From the NCBI GenBank assembly GCA_022495005.1, contig JAGYXB010000559.1, forward strand, positions 930,001 through 994,000: 64,000 nucleotides of DNA, read 5' to 3'. The translations under genes and the position numbers were made by a program. How positions within the stretch are numbered: the stretch's first letter is position 1; each line of letters opens with the position of its first letter. Source of the stretch: Rhyacophila brunnea. Taxonomy: Eukaryota > Arthropoda > Insecta > Trichoptera > Rhyacophilidae. Below are positions 1 through 11,399 of the stretch, piece after piece. Under the pieces are notes generated by a model, which saw only the letters and a list, made by a program, of their open reading frames with translations, was not told where the DNA came from and ran no database searches.

Positions 1-1940
1 TTTACTATTTTAATGCTTATGTACCTATCTAAATTTTAGAATATCCGGTAAGAACGGGATATATTTTCTTAAAAAACATTTCTGAATTGGACTGAATAAT
101 CGCTGCTTTTGAATTTTTACGCCCAGTTATTTGAGCTAAGTAATAACTCCCAAATTAAAAAAAATAACGACATAATTTTTTTAATTTACGTTATTAACAT
201 TTGTTATGTGTAACAGTATATTGATGATGAGAACAATTTAAAGAAGTGCCAGAGCGCGTTGCAATAAAAGCCTAGGGTACCGACTAAGCGCGCTTACACC
301 ACCCGACTGGTTTAAGAGACATTTTGAATTGGGGACCGCAGAAAAACTATAGACACTAGTTTTGATTAGTATCTCACAAGAAATTTTTAACAATATGACT
401 ATTTTAATGAGTTTAAAGATTATCAAAAGAATTGAATAAATATTTTAAACTAGGGCGTCTAGGAATTATGTCAACTTATTGCAGCATACGATTGAGCTAG
501 ATTTTTTGGGTTTGGTATATTTAAACACTGCATTTATCACGTGGAGATACAATTATTTTATTTGGGTATAAGGTATATTATATACTGTTACAAATAGTGT
601 CGCTATTACATGAGCACCCATGAGCACCCGGTTACAAATATTAATCAATTACATGTTGTTTGAATATGACTTTCGGTTATGTATAGGTTGGTAATAAAAA
701 TTGCGTGAGCGGCCTTTCTCAACTGCCGTTTTTCATAAGTCCGTCTTGCAGGTACTTTGTGCTAGCAATCTGTGCCCAGGTAGCCTCTATCGGTATATTT
801 TCAAATTATGACCTTAAAGTACGGAAATTTTGAATAAATTAAATTTAATTTGGTCTGTTTAGGTCAACTAATTATTTAGTTAGGCCATAATATCATAATG
901 ATAAAAATATTTACCGTATAAGTAGGTACTAAAATATAAGCCTAATGAGATGTGTATATCTGCAAGTTTGTAAAATAAAGTCAAAGGAGTTGCAAAAAAC
1001 AAAAAAAAAATGTCAAGAAAACGCTTTTGAAGTGTCATTCGAGGGCCAAAAGTCGTCTCTCTAAACGAGGTGACGATACGTGCAACGATGGAGCATAAAG
1101 TTTGAGATAAAACACGTAACAGACGGAACAGCGACGGCATATACCTACGATGGATGGGCATCCAAATAGACGTATGGCGTTCAAATAGCATTTTTAGTCG
1201 AGTGCCAACTCGAGAGGATCCGCCATAATAAGCAAGAGAAGATCTTGGAGCTTTAGTTTCGCAATAGTATGTGAGAAGTCATACACGTAACGGTGTAAAA
1301 AAAGTGTTTTAACAAAAAAAGTAAAAAATATCAAATTCCTACAAAACTAAAATAAAGTTACGAACTAGTTTTAATGATAATTTATTAGCATTGACGAGAC
1401 TACTTAAAAATTACAACCAGACCACTTTAAACATTTTTATATGAGGTATTGCAAAGAAAACAATTAAATTGGTTGCATTAAAAAACAAGACAACTTCCTA
1501 TAAAACATGTGCTTAAAATTATTTGATTATGTCAAACAGTTTGTAGGAGACAGTTTAAAGAAAATATTACCTATACCGTGTTATGTTTATTACATTCTTG
1601 ACGCCCTCCGAGTTTTTAATATGTGACAATCGTTTTCATCCAGCTTCGTCTCGACAGTTTTTTCAATGTGATATAGGTGTATGTATAAGTTTAATGGGAT
1701 GATTGACCAGAGCTGAACAGTTTTCCGGCTCAGCTTTAGATCACCAAAGTGTCAATTTTCAATTTCCATTTTTTTTCTTTTTAACATATTGTGGACATTA
1801 CAAATTATAAGTTTAAGACGTTCACAACATGAAATTTAGAAATAAAGATATATAAATATAAGAGTATTACAAAAAAAGATATAGATTAGTAGATAAATTA
1901 GATATGTACAAGGAAGTACACCGGATGAGTTAAGCAGACC
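1..1940. other. Non-coding AT-rich stretch
   Basis: No gene, RNA or repeat with a recognisable end was found. The only compositional change is a GC-richer patch at about 1020-1260, where an open frame on the minus strand (880-1191) shows no family resemblance and is probably chance or unrecognised repeat debris. Confidence 0.5.
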
Positions 1941-2290
1941 CTATTTTAAGAATTTATAAAACAACGTCCACCTGAACTTATTCTCACGTAGGTGGAATAT
2001 ATCAACACCCGAAGCAATTTCGTTGAACAAAGTTATCGCCCTCCCAATTGGCATTACCAGTGCCAGGTTGGTTCTGCACCTTGGGAGAATAAACAACTGA
2101 TGGTCTCTATTTCTAAGATAGTTATCAGGGACACACAGGTTAACACTGCCCAGAATGGCAGAGTTCTCAGTTCTCACACCTCGTATAAGTTGAAAAAATA
2201 CGTAGGTAAATAAAAATTTATTCTAAATTGCAGACTGCAGTATGTAAGCATGCCTAAGAGAAAGTCAGTTGGATAAAGCCACGGATAGTA
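1941..2290 (+). repeat. Dispersed repeat R1, copy A
   Basis: This segment aligns in the same orientation with 28134-28410. Shared blocks include TATAAAACAACGTCCAC near the start, GCCCTCCCAATTG in the middle, TTATCAGRGACACA, and CAGTATGTAAGCAT near the end. Copy A carries roughly 70 bp more than copy B between the last two blocks. Two short overlapping open frames on opposite strands (1941-2177 and 1992-2213) fall wholly inside and are not convincing proteins. Class of element unknown: no terminal inverted repeats or poly(A) tail seen. Confidence 0.7.
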
Positions 2291-2370
2291 TCCATACAAC
2301 TTCAAGTAAAGGAGTCCACGATATCCATCTCAGTAATAAGGAGCATCAGTTCTTCTCCTGTTTGAAAGAC

Positions 2371-2788
2371 TCACATGTCGTTGGTAATGCAAATTGGGTG
2401 GACGTGTTCAAATAAATTGTTATGTGTATTAAATATTGATATATCCTACTTGCGTGATGTTTACGTGGACGATGTTTGATAAATTATTACATTTTTTCTT
2501 CGTATGACATTTATAATAATTGAACTGACATTTACGTAGTACAACTTCATTATAATGGTTTGAATAAAAGTTTTTTATTAATTATTCACTTTTTTAAGTT
2601 ATTTATGTTGTCAGTTATTTCGGGCTGTAAACTCGAGAGCTCTAAAGCTCTAGATGACAAGCTTTTACATTAAAAGAGAGGACTATTAAACAATTTAACA
2701 TCTACATTAATAAGTGCATTATAATTCTCTCTGCTTTTTAATATTATACAAATATGTTGAATTGTTAATCTACCACGATCATAGATAC
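2371..2788 (+). repeat. Dispersed repeat R2, copy A (about 418 bp)
   Basis: This is nearly identical, in the same orientation, to 10913-11328. The shared sequence starts at CACATGTCGTTGGTAATGC and ends at CCACGATCATAGATA. It has a few substitutions and single-base length differences in T runs. It contains a short internal palindrome-like block GAGCTCTAAAGCTCTAGA. No coding potential was seen. It lies only 80 bp after repeat R1, so the two may be parts of one older element here, but copy B of R2 has no R1 beside it. Confidence 0.85.
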
Positions 2789-2859
2789 TTGTAACTATAT
2801 AAGGTATCAACAAAAAATACGAAAAAATTCTCTGCACTTTGTGCCTTAATAAAAGCATT

Positions 2860-4030
2860 TTCAAAGGTTCGGAGCTACTTATTCAAAGCATAAACTATTC
2901 CATAACACCACAAGTGAATGCACGTGTGTGAAAATCTCCTTGTAACATAACACGGGGCAATGCAAGAGCAAAAGTATACGCGAAGCTTATGCTCAGTGCC
3001 GTGTTAACCGATTGTGAATGGGTCCCGAAAGTAGGGCAAGCGGGACGTGACTGAGGATTTATGAATATTTTAGTTGGTTGCTGGACGTCAGCCCAAGCTG
3101 GCCGGGGTGGCATACTGCCATGGCATTATGAGGCATGAGAACGCTACTGGCGTTAGCTACCTATGTACTATAGGGCCATTACTTCAACTGAGCATTCCAT
3201 TCGCTCGCATATTTTCTTCTATATTATACAATCGGTGTAAATCAGAAAATGAGAATATTTTTCATGAAAAAAAAACCTTTGTATTTTTGTCAACAGATTC
3301 AGGATTTACTTGGTAGTAATTTATTTATTCAAGATAATTTAAGGCATACCGCCCCTTTCCAGAGATTTTTTAGCCCCCATCCCTCTGGGAAAATCTATCT
3401 TTATTTAATTATTAAAACAATTATTGTAAGGATAATTTTTGAATTTCAAAAAGTCAGCTTGGAAATAAAACAGTTTGGAACTGAATTTACACAATAATTT
3501 AATCAATTAATTTAATTAGTAATGAAACCGTATAATTGAGATCAATCTAGATTGGTAACTAGTAATAGTAATAAATTTAACTAGTAAAATTAAAAATAAT
3601 AAATAACGAGAAGAATAAGCTTTGCATCAAGCTATAAATCGGGCTGTAAGTATAGATTATTCTTTCGAAATTATCTTAAAATTTCTGCGATCAATTATTT
3701 GTAATTTTATTTTTTAGTCAATATATTTAAGTATATATTTGTGACATTCTAGCGTTTTCTAATTTACACCCTTCCAGAAACGTTCAATCTTCATTTTGGA
3801 AAACCGTGATAGATATATACAGCCGCGTTACGTCCTTATTACGAGCATTATATTTAAATACCATGATGTAGAAACGACATCTTACAAGCAGTGATTACAT
3901 ATGATAACGCAACATGGATGATTTATATGAAAATAGCTGAAATATTGATATATTTAAAAAGAATTTGTAAGAAGAGTCCAAGAAGGAAAAAGGACTATAT
4001 AGTATAAACTATAAGGCATAATGAAAATAT
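2860..4030. other. Non-coding stretch with a GC-richer patch
   Basis: Nothing recognisable. A GC-richer patch at about 2890-3200 holds overlapping frames on both strands (2895-3113 minus, 3074-3316 plus) with no family resemblance. The rest is AT-rich. Confidence 0.45.
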
Positions 4031-4032
4031 TA

Positions 4033-4225
4033 AACAGAGGCAGCTTAGATAGGTAAGATATATTCACAATATACCTAGCAAATAATTGGGTTCTTCATCG
4101 AACACTCAGGTAGGATGTAAAACGTGGGAAGACCATGGCTTTGCTAGATCGATGAAGTGAAAGAAGAAATTATGGACCTGCTTGGTCTGATACTGCTAAA
4201 CATCAAGGACGATGAAGAAGGTAAA
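4033..4225 (+). pseudogene. Decayed non-LTR reverse transcriptase tail
   Basis: Conceptual translation gives IKQRQLR then stop then VRYIHNIPSK, followed in another frame by VGRPWLC, stop, IDEVKEEIMDLLGL. The first part resembles the R-R-x-L-R-W-x-G-H-V-x-R-M-P motif and the second the V-G-R-P-x-x-R-W-x-D-x-V-K-x-D motif that close the reverse transcriptase of many arthropod LINEs. The fragment has stops and at least one frameshift, and no 5' or 3' end of the element could be placed. Assignment rests on motif order only. Confidence 0.5.
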
Positions 4226-4229
4226 TCGA

Positions 4230-5920
4230 GAAAGACATGGCTATATTGCGGCTATAGCACTCATTAATGTTTAAATGAGTAAAAAATATATCATTTGATT
4301 TTTAGTTCATCTAGTTATATAATGTTATTGTCATTATTAGTGAAAGCACAAATTTGTTAAGCGAACAGAATCATTAGGTGAGATAGATTTTACTACCTAC
4401 TTCTTACAACTGTCAAACGCAGCCTACGGTCAGTTGGTATTCCACCATTTCAAATTCAGCCGAACACTATTCTTTATGCGCAAAATTATTCGATTTATTT
4501 AAATATTTTTACCTTTTAATGGAAAGCTATTCTGAGAATAATTATTATTATTTAGTAAATTTATTACCAAAATAAATTTACTAACTTGAAACAGAAAAAA
4601 ATACATAATATAGGTATAATTTTTAATTATTAACACAGTTGAAGTGGTTTCTAAAACAATATATAAATAAAGTATGTATACCTACCAATTTATTATTAGT
4701 CGATACCTATTTTGGTTGTCAAACTGATATTAATTATACCATAGCTTATTCATCGATTTTAATGTATTATTGGAAAATAATGTTAAAATTGACCATTTTA
4801 AGTGACATACAACATGGATACTTATTAAATTTAATATTCTTTCTTTTTAGAATTTGTTGTATATACGTGAATCAAAAAAATAAAATACTTAATGTGAAAC
4901 ATTACCTGAGTGCTATGAGATCGTTTTCTCTGATAATAACATTTTTATATTACAGTATTTGAATTTCGTTATAATTTTTATATTATATACCTAGTTGTTA
5001 TATTATTTCACTGTTTAATATAGCATATTTCAATAACGATTTTTTTTAATAGTTGAATAGAAAAGACGTCCGGCTTTTTACATGTTCCGCTATTAGTGGA
5101 AATGTAGGTACTTACTTAAACATTTTAGTAATTTTCTTTTCCAAAAAAAAAAAAAACCGTTTCCCCTAACAAAGGTGTTTCCACTAGCGATAAGTTATAA
5201 CGGGCGTTTCTTTGGCTAATGCATACTTCAAGTGTTAAAGTGCTGTAAGAGGCAAGGGAATAAAATTCAGATTTCAATCTATACACACTAAAAACCACGA
5301 ACCACGCTAGAGTTTTCTGAAAACGTTCCCCAAGCTGTACGCACTAAACATGTCTTATTGAAAAAAAATATTATACTAGGAACTTTAAGTGAATATCTTA
5401 AATAACCCAATATTAAAAGTAAAATTTCACATAAATACATACAACTAGTATGTAACTATGCGCGTAAAAATGAATAGTGTTACGCTTAATCTCGATATCG
5501 TTTTTTCATGTTAACCGCACACCCAAAAATGACGGATATGATTTATAGGGTCAAAAGTTAATCGAAATATTTTTTATCGAACATTCTGGCTGAAAATCAT
5601 ATAGCCAATCAATAGAATAGGTACCTAATGTGGATTTTTTAAGATTAATTATTTTTGTTACGTTATAACATAATAATTATTGTGATCGATGTATTTAAAT
5701 TCATTTTTAATTTCTCCCTCAATGTTATGCGATTTTTAATAAATATAATGCTTATTGTCCGGCAACTTCATCTTGGCTACGTGGCAAATCTGTGAACTAC
5801 GTACAGCTAATCGAACTTCCGGTTTCAAATTAGGAACGCCCCCAAATTTTTCATTACATTTTTGACACTTCGTATTGGACGCATCTATCAATTTACGTAA
5901 TTTGAAGCTTTTTATATTCA
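4230..5920. other. Non-coding AT-rich stretch
   Basis: No repeat ends, RNA genes or credible proteins were recognised. The 107-codon frame at 4639-4962 is dominated by AT-rich codons and looks like chance. Confidence 0.5.
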
Positions 5921-5924
5921 AAAG

Positions 5925-6067
5925 ATGTCTAACACAATACGAAATGATGTTCGAATTATTATCAGTAAACTTTTGATTTATTGCGAAGAAGAAAAAGAGT
6001 CGTATTTAAAAGGTGAGCCTATACAATACTTTCAACAAGCCCATTTTACGGGTTCCTGTCATGTCAG
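5925..6067 (+). pseudogene. Possible N-terminal exon of a DDE-type transposase-like gene
   Basis: A frame opening at ATG 5925 encodes SNTIRNDVRIIISKLLIYC, then EEEKESYLKGEPI and HFTGS. The pattern (charged helix, E-E-K, Pro-Ile, then a T-G-x-S helix start) resembles the N-terminal helix-turn-helix region of Tc1/mariner-like and related insect DDE transposases. At about 6066 the reading frame runs into CAG/GTATGT, a good 5' splice-site consensus, after which the frame (to 6140) loses resemblance. No downstream exon was found. The frame is short and the match is from pattern memory only, so it could be chance. Confidence 0.3.
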
Positions 6068-6149
6068 GTATGTCAAAATTCAGTGTTGTAATACTAGAAA
6101 TATTTCCCCAAATACTGGAAATTATGTTTGTATATTATAAAGTTATGTG

Positions 6150-8245
6150 TATCGTAATCTATTTTATTAATATTTTTAGACGTATAATAATTAAGTATAA
6201 ATGATCATTAGTTAGTTAATGAATTGTCCTATTTTTTCCTAATTTTTAAACCGATAAGTAGGTACATATTGTTTTAAAATTTATGTAAGGTGGATATAAT
6301 TTAATTTATAGAAAATTATTTTCACAGTATGTGTTTCTACAACAATTTTACTAAAAATACGATATAAAGACATCATTTGTAAATTATAAAACATGTGATT
6401 GGGTCATCAATATAATATTGAATATGTTATATCTTTCACTTCTACTTTTTTACTCATAATTTGTGTTCTAGTTATTTAATTAATAAATACCTGCAGCAAT
6501 ATTATCAGTTAATGTGGGTTCAATGATACATTGAACCCACATTAACACATTGATATGAATTAACCTAATATAATAGTAATAATTAAGAGGTGAAATTATT
6601 TGAAAAAAAAATTCTATTGATATTTATTGAACAATAATTAGACTTATAAATTAATGTACTTATAAACTTACTGAGAATAGAATTGATATAAACTTAAAAC
6701 CTAATTTCACGGGATATGTTTTCTCAAAAAATGACAACACTGTGAAATATTCTATACGCGATAAGAGCGACTTCCTGTTGTTGCCTAAATAATGTTGTCG
6801 TACAGTAGTTTAATAATTATTTCTGTATCTTTTAAGTACTGACTCCACTGAGTTATCAATATTATATAAATACTAATATGATTGGTACATACTGTTAGTT
6901 GATCTTCAAAAAAATGTATTAGTAGTAGTTAGTATTAGTATTCGATTGTTAATCTATGGTCTTATCTGAATATATGGCATTTGGCGATGTCAATCTAATA
7001 GTGATATTTATCAAAATTCAATGCCTGTGATACAGCATTGACGTAACGCCTTTGATGATTAACAACTGACAAATACTCCCATTAGTGGCTTGATGGCATA
7101 CAAAAAGGCTTGTGAGCACTGGGAATTATTCAGAGATATTATAATACATACTTACAAGAAAAAATAACAGAAATATTGGTAAAGTTAAATGTAAAAATTA
7201 ACTAATTACAACGTTTTGATTAATTTTAAAAAAATCTACAGGAGAGATTCACAATAAATATATTTTACAATATTAGAAAAATCCTTAAATGTGTGATACA
7301 TTGTATTCTACACGACAGGTTCTGACAGTAAGATATTGTTGACATAATAATATAACAAATTGGGCACTATTAATATTATATGAAAAATAAATAGATAATA
7401 TTTTTTAAATCACTCTTTTTATGGATCCCTAGTAAAATATGCTACTAGGGACGCATTTAGGTCTTTCTAGTGATAATATAGTTTATAGATAAAGTATTTT
7501 AAGTCCAAACAATTTCTAATTCCACGAGTTTTACTACTAAGTCAACATTCCGTAATTTTCCGATCCAAAAACTATCAGTATAAACCTTGAACTAATCCGA
7601 GTAGGATGACGTACACGGGTAGTTGGAGGGAAATGGAAGTAGGGCTTAGTAACACGTGGGATGTGGGAAAAGGGCACCTGAATCCGTTGCCCACTTATTA
7701 CTACATACAGCTTTACAGGCGAAGCTAAGATTTGATACAAAGTTTCACTGTGCTCGCTCGAGTGGGAAAAACAACCATCACAGAAATAAATGAATTGCTT
7801 AGCTGACTTTTCGTCTCAATAAAAGGCACACATAACTAATATTGACAGTAATGGGTTTCATGAAAGTGTTTTTTTTTGTTGATGTTGTTTTATTAATGCC
7901 TTGTTTATCAGATAACAAATACAAATATCTTGCACACCACACTTGTTAATTTAATATTAGATAGCTATTTCATTTGTACTATCAATTTAATTTAGAATAC
8001 AATATAATATTATTGTGTTACAAAAGTATAGTGATGATTATGATATTGATAATATAAGTAATTTGATATAATATAATGCTCAGTATACATATATTACAAA
8101 AATATTATTTCATAATAATAATAATACCTAAAAGTTAATATTTAGCAAATAAAATTTAATAGATAAATATGGCATATTGGTTTATTTAATATTCGTGGTT
8201 TGTGACTACACGTGTCGTCAGATATGCATAATATAAATATATTAC
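6150..8245. other. Non-coding AT-rich stretch with two small hairpins
   Basis: No gene recognised. It contains a perfect hairpin at 6508-6546 (listed separately) and a short one at 7426-7451 (TCCCTAGTA paired with TACTAGGGA). A GC-richer patch at 7600-7740 holds a minus-strand frame without family resemblance. Confidence 0.5.
6508..6546. repeat. Perfect 18-bp hairpin, 3-nt loop
   Basis: GTTAATGTGGGTTCAATG is followed by ATA and then its exact reverse complement. Pairing stops immediately outside. It may be the core of a decayed foldback element or a recent inverted duplication; no flanking extension was seen. Confidence 0.85.
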
Positions 8246-8249
8246 TTAA

Positions 8250-8786
8250 GGGGATCCTTATACCAACAGAGGCAACTAGCGGAAAAATACGAAGCTTGCA
8301 ATTTCAGACATTTTTTTATAATTTACAATTTCAAATGTATTAATTAATAAATATGTATCTGAAAACATTAAAAAGACTTTTTTTAGTCAAAGACAAACTT
8401 ACATTTGTTAAAAATGTAATAAAATGTGAATTTGTTGCAGGGTCCCATCTTATAATTACATTATATTTTATGGTCATATTTATTATTAAAATTTAGTTTA
8501 TCAAGTTTTCAATTTTTTGACGCTTAGATTTTTGACTAATTCATCGTTTTAATATTTATTTGAAAAAAACATCAATTTTTATAAAAATATAAATGCGTAT
8601 GTATAACTTGAAATCGTTTTTATTTATATTTAGTTTATCTTTGACTTGAAAAAAAAATCTTTTTAATGTTTTCAGATACTTATTTAGTAATTAATAGAGT
8701 TGAAATTGAAAATTATCAAAAAAATGTCTCATATTGCATGCTTCGTATTTTTCCGCTGGGTGCCTCTGCTGGCATGCCTCTCCCTC
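8250..8786. mobile_element. TTAA-flanked inverted-repeat element (537 bp, non-autonomous)
   Basis: Both ends abut TTAA (8246-8249 and 8787-8790). The terminal inverted repeats are about 150 bp long and imperfect: the left arm reads CAGAGGCAACTAGCGGAAAA about 15 bases in, and the right arm, reverse complemented, reads CAGAGGCACCCAGCGGAAAA. Similarity continues through AATACGAAGC, ATCTGAAAACATTAAAAAGA and AGTCAAAGA. There is no coding sequence inside. TTAA targets are used by piggyBac and Kolobok-type transposases, so the element is probably a MITE moved by one of these. Confidence 0.8.
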
Positions 8787-8790
8787 TTAA

Positions 8791-9519
8791 TTAATACAAA
8801 TAAATATATTTTTTTTAATGTTTATGAAAAAACTAACAAGGATGCTTTTTTAATTAAGCCATATATAATTAAATTTTAAGGATGGATTAGTACCCCGAAA
8901 TACATATAGGTATTTCAAATTATTGTAAAAATTAATGTCTCTAGTCATCATATTTTTTGGAGAAAAGAATGTAATGCATGTATATTTATTATCTACTTAA
9001 AATGGTTTCCTGGATAGCTTAAACATAATTATTATCTATTATTACCTTTTTAATTTTCATTTTCATTGAAGAAATGCTAATAGGTAGGTGGCAACTATTT
9101 CAGACTAATAATATGAACCAACCTAGCTTCCTACCAACATTTCAAGATTGCATGCAGTGTTTTAGAATAGGTGAATGACCGGCACGAGCTTGTAAAAACA
9201 TGAATGAGTGGATTTAGTTGAATAATTAATTTAGTTTATATCTGGCTTCATTAAAAAAAATGTGTCGTAATTGCTTTAAATTATTATTAATTGATTTCGA
9301 ATATCATGCTAAGCAAAGCTAGAACGCCATTAATAATACAATTACTACCTAATTCAGCCGTTTACATTATAATTTTAATGTAAGCGGTTATTAAATTGTT
9401 AGCGTCATTAGAACAGTGTATGTAATGTTTATTATACTTATATGCATTTAGATTAACCGTTTATTTTATTATAAGCAATACTATATGAAAATTGCATAGT
9501 GTATTTATTAAAACATATA
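8791..9519. other. Non-coding AT-rich stretch
   Basis: Nothing recognised between the TTAA element and the hAT insertion. Confidence 0.5.
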
Positions 9520-9527
9520 CGTTATAT

Positions 9528-10525
9528 CAGAGGGGGGCAAACTGCGGCCCGCGGGCCGCATGTGGCCCGCTGGGTATTTTTTTGCGGCCCACCATCATTA
9601 ATTGTACTTCTGATTACGAATAACTTTTTTAAAATTTTTTAAAAATTATTGACATTAGATTAAAATTTGACGAATTTGTTTTTCATAAATGTATGTATTA
9701 TCTCAGTACGTCTTCCTTGCGTCTCGTTTCACACTATGTAACCACTATTTTCTACGTTGAACATCGTGACACATTTAAATACTTTTAACTCCGCGTTGCA
9801 AGGAAAAAAAATATATGCCCATAGGGTGAAAAGTTTGAATGGATTTCAATTAAAACTCAAGTTATTCCTTCGACAAATATCGAATAACAACGTGGACCAC
9901 TTTCCAACTTTGAAGTTGCTGAATATACCAGAATATTAATTTGAAGAATATGGTAAAATTATTAATGCTCTGAATGACGATTTTTCACAAAGATTTGGTG
10001 ACTTCCAAAAAATTGAGACAAGTTTAGCAATAGTACGCGATTCATTTTCAATATAATATATTGATAGTGTACCGACAGAGCTACAACTTGAGATTATTGA
10101 TCTGCAGTGTGACACTGATTTATGAGAATTGCATCGTCGTGAAGAAATCTCCAAATTTTACAATGCCCTTAATTCAGACAAATTCGACCAAATTAAAGAT
10201 TATGCAAGAAAAATGTTCGTTATTTGTGGATCAATCTATATATGTGAACAAACATTTTCGATCATGAACCCCAATAAAAATTCTTTACGATCAAATATCT
10301 CCGATGCCCATTTACAAGCAGTTTTGAGAATATTAACTACAAAATTAACACCTGAATTTAAACAAACGTTAAAAAAATAATGTACAACAGTTTCATTCTT
10401 CTCAATATTTTTTTGTAATATTTATATACTTACTTACGTGATAATAAATGGTATTTTACTTGCGGCCCGCCGCTCATTTTGAATTCTTGAATTTGGCCCT
10501 CCATCCAAAAAGTTTGCCCCACCTG
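9528..10525 (+). mobile_element. hAT transposon, internally deleted (998 bp)
   Basis: The element is flanked by a perfect 8-bp duplication, CGTTATAT (9520-9527 and 10526-10533), the size expected for hAT. Its ends are CAGAGGGGGGCAAACT and, reverse complemented from the right, CAGGTGGGGCAAACT. Subterminal GCGGCCCGC blocks lie inside both ends, which is characteristic of the Charlie/GTF2IRD2-like hAT group. Only the C-terminal part of the transposase remains. The exact target duplication shows that this shortened form inserted as a unit or was shortened after insertion without loss of the ends. Confidence 0.92.
9757..10380 (+). pseudogene. hAT transposase C-terminus (GTF2IRD2/ZBED-like)
   Basis: One frame runs across the whole interval, interrupted by three stops (at about 9937, 10055 and 10122). 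It reads THLNTFNSALQGK, then FPTLKLL, a region with PTELQLEIIDLQCD, and finally ICEQTFSIMNPNKNSLRSN followed by LQAVLRI. The last block is the hAT dimerisation domain (hATC), and the earlier ones match the layout of transposase-derived GTF2IRD2/ZBED-type proteins. The N-terminal BED finger and most of the catalytic region are missing. The frame ends at TAA 10378-10380. It cannot make a functional transposase. The stops without frameshifts suggest moderate age. Confidence 0.88.
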
Positions 10526-10671
10526 CGTTATATTGTTCTATTTTCAAACGCTATCAACGTTGTTTGATTTTGTATGGTCAAGTATTAGAAGACAAAATAA
10601 TATAATATCATATTATTAAAACGTACAATATTTTTTTTACAGAATATTTGAAATTTTTACTTTTCATATAT

Positions 10672-10913
10672 GTGTCGCTACATTTCAGAATCAGCCAAGT
10701 CCACCTTTAGTTATTTTTGACTTTTTTGTGAATTGCTGAAGAACTAATGCTTTCTAACATTTCTGCATTATCAAAATGTGGAATTTATTAATTTTAAATA
10801 TTCTATACTCGAAATAATATAAACTTTCACCCTTGTGACTGTGTACTTGAGAAAACAAAAAGCTGTTCTCCTATTCATCTTTTATGGACTTTGATTTTGA
10901 AATCTAGCGACAC
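10672..10913. mobile_element. Small inverted-repeat element (242 bp)
   Basis: The left end reads GTGTCGCTACATTTCAGAAT and the right end, reverse complemented, GTGTCGCTAGATTTCAAAAT, followed on the left by CAGCCAAGTCCA. The inverted repeats span about 35 bp, and there is no coding sequence. A second copy of the right end lies at 11331-11380, beyond repeat R2, and fits the left end better than the nearer copy because it retains GGCTGA. The element was therefore probably one unit before R2 arrived or before a local duplication. TA lies next to the far ends, compatible with Tc1/mariner-type mobilisation. Confidence 0.7.
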
Positions 10914-11328
10914 ACATGTCGTTGGTAATGCAAATTGGGTGGACGTGTTCAAATAAATTGCTATGTGTATACATATTGATATATCCTACTTGCGTGATGT
11001 TTACGTGGACGTTGTTTGATAAATTCTTACATTTTTTCTTCGTATGACATTTATAATAATTGAACTGACATTTACGTAGTAAAACTTCATTATAAAGGTT
11101 TGAATAAAAGTTTTTTTATTAATTATACACTTTTTTAAGTCATTTATGTTGTCAGTTATTACGGGTTATAAACTCTAGAGCTCTAAAGCTCTAGATGACA
11201 AGCTTTTACGTTAAAAGAGAGGACTATTAAACAATTTAACATCTACATTAATAAGTGCATTATAATTCTCTCTGCTTTTTAATATTATACAAATATGTTG
11301 AATCGTTAATCTACCACGATCATAGATA
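10913..11328 (+). repeat. Dispersed repeat R2, copy B
   Basis: Near-identical to 2371-2788 over its whole length. Here it sits between two direct copies of an approximately 48-bp sequence (10867-10913 and 11331-11380), both ending GATTTTGAAATCTAGCGACAC. That is too long for an ordinary transposition target duplication. The sequence is non-coding. Confidence 0.85.
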
Positions 11329-11330
11329 TT

Positions 11331-11380
11331 TCTCCTATTCATCTATTATGGACTTGGCTGATTTTGAAATCTAGCGACAC
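11331..11380. repeat. Duplicate right end of the 10672 element
   Basis: Direct repeat of 10867-10913, and inverted relative to 10672-10706. It reads CTATTATGGACTTGGCTGAT and then TTTGAAATCTAGCGACAC. It is followed by a TA microsatellite at about 11382-11398. Confidence 0.8.
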
Positions 11381-11399
11381 TTATATATATATATATATT

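Noticed and set aside
5736..5921. 61-codon minus frame with CxxC, starting back to back with the 5925 frame
   Set aside because: A single CxxC and no second metal pair. The arrangement is probably coincidence.
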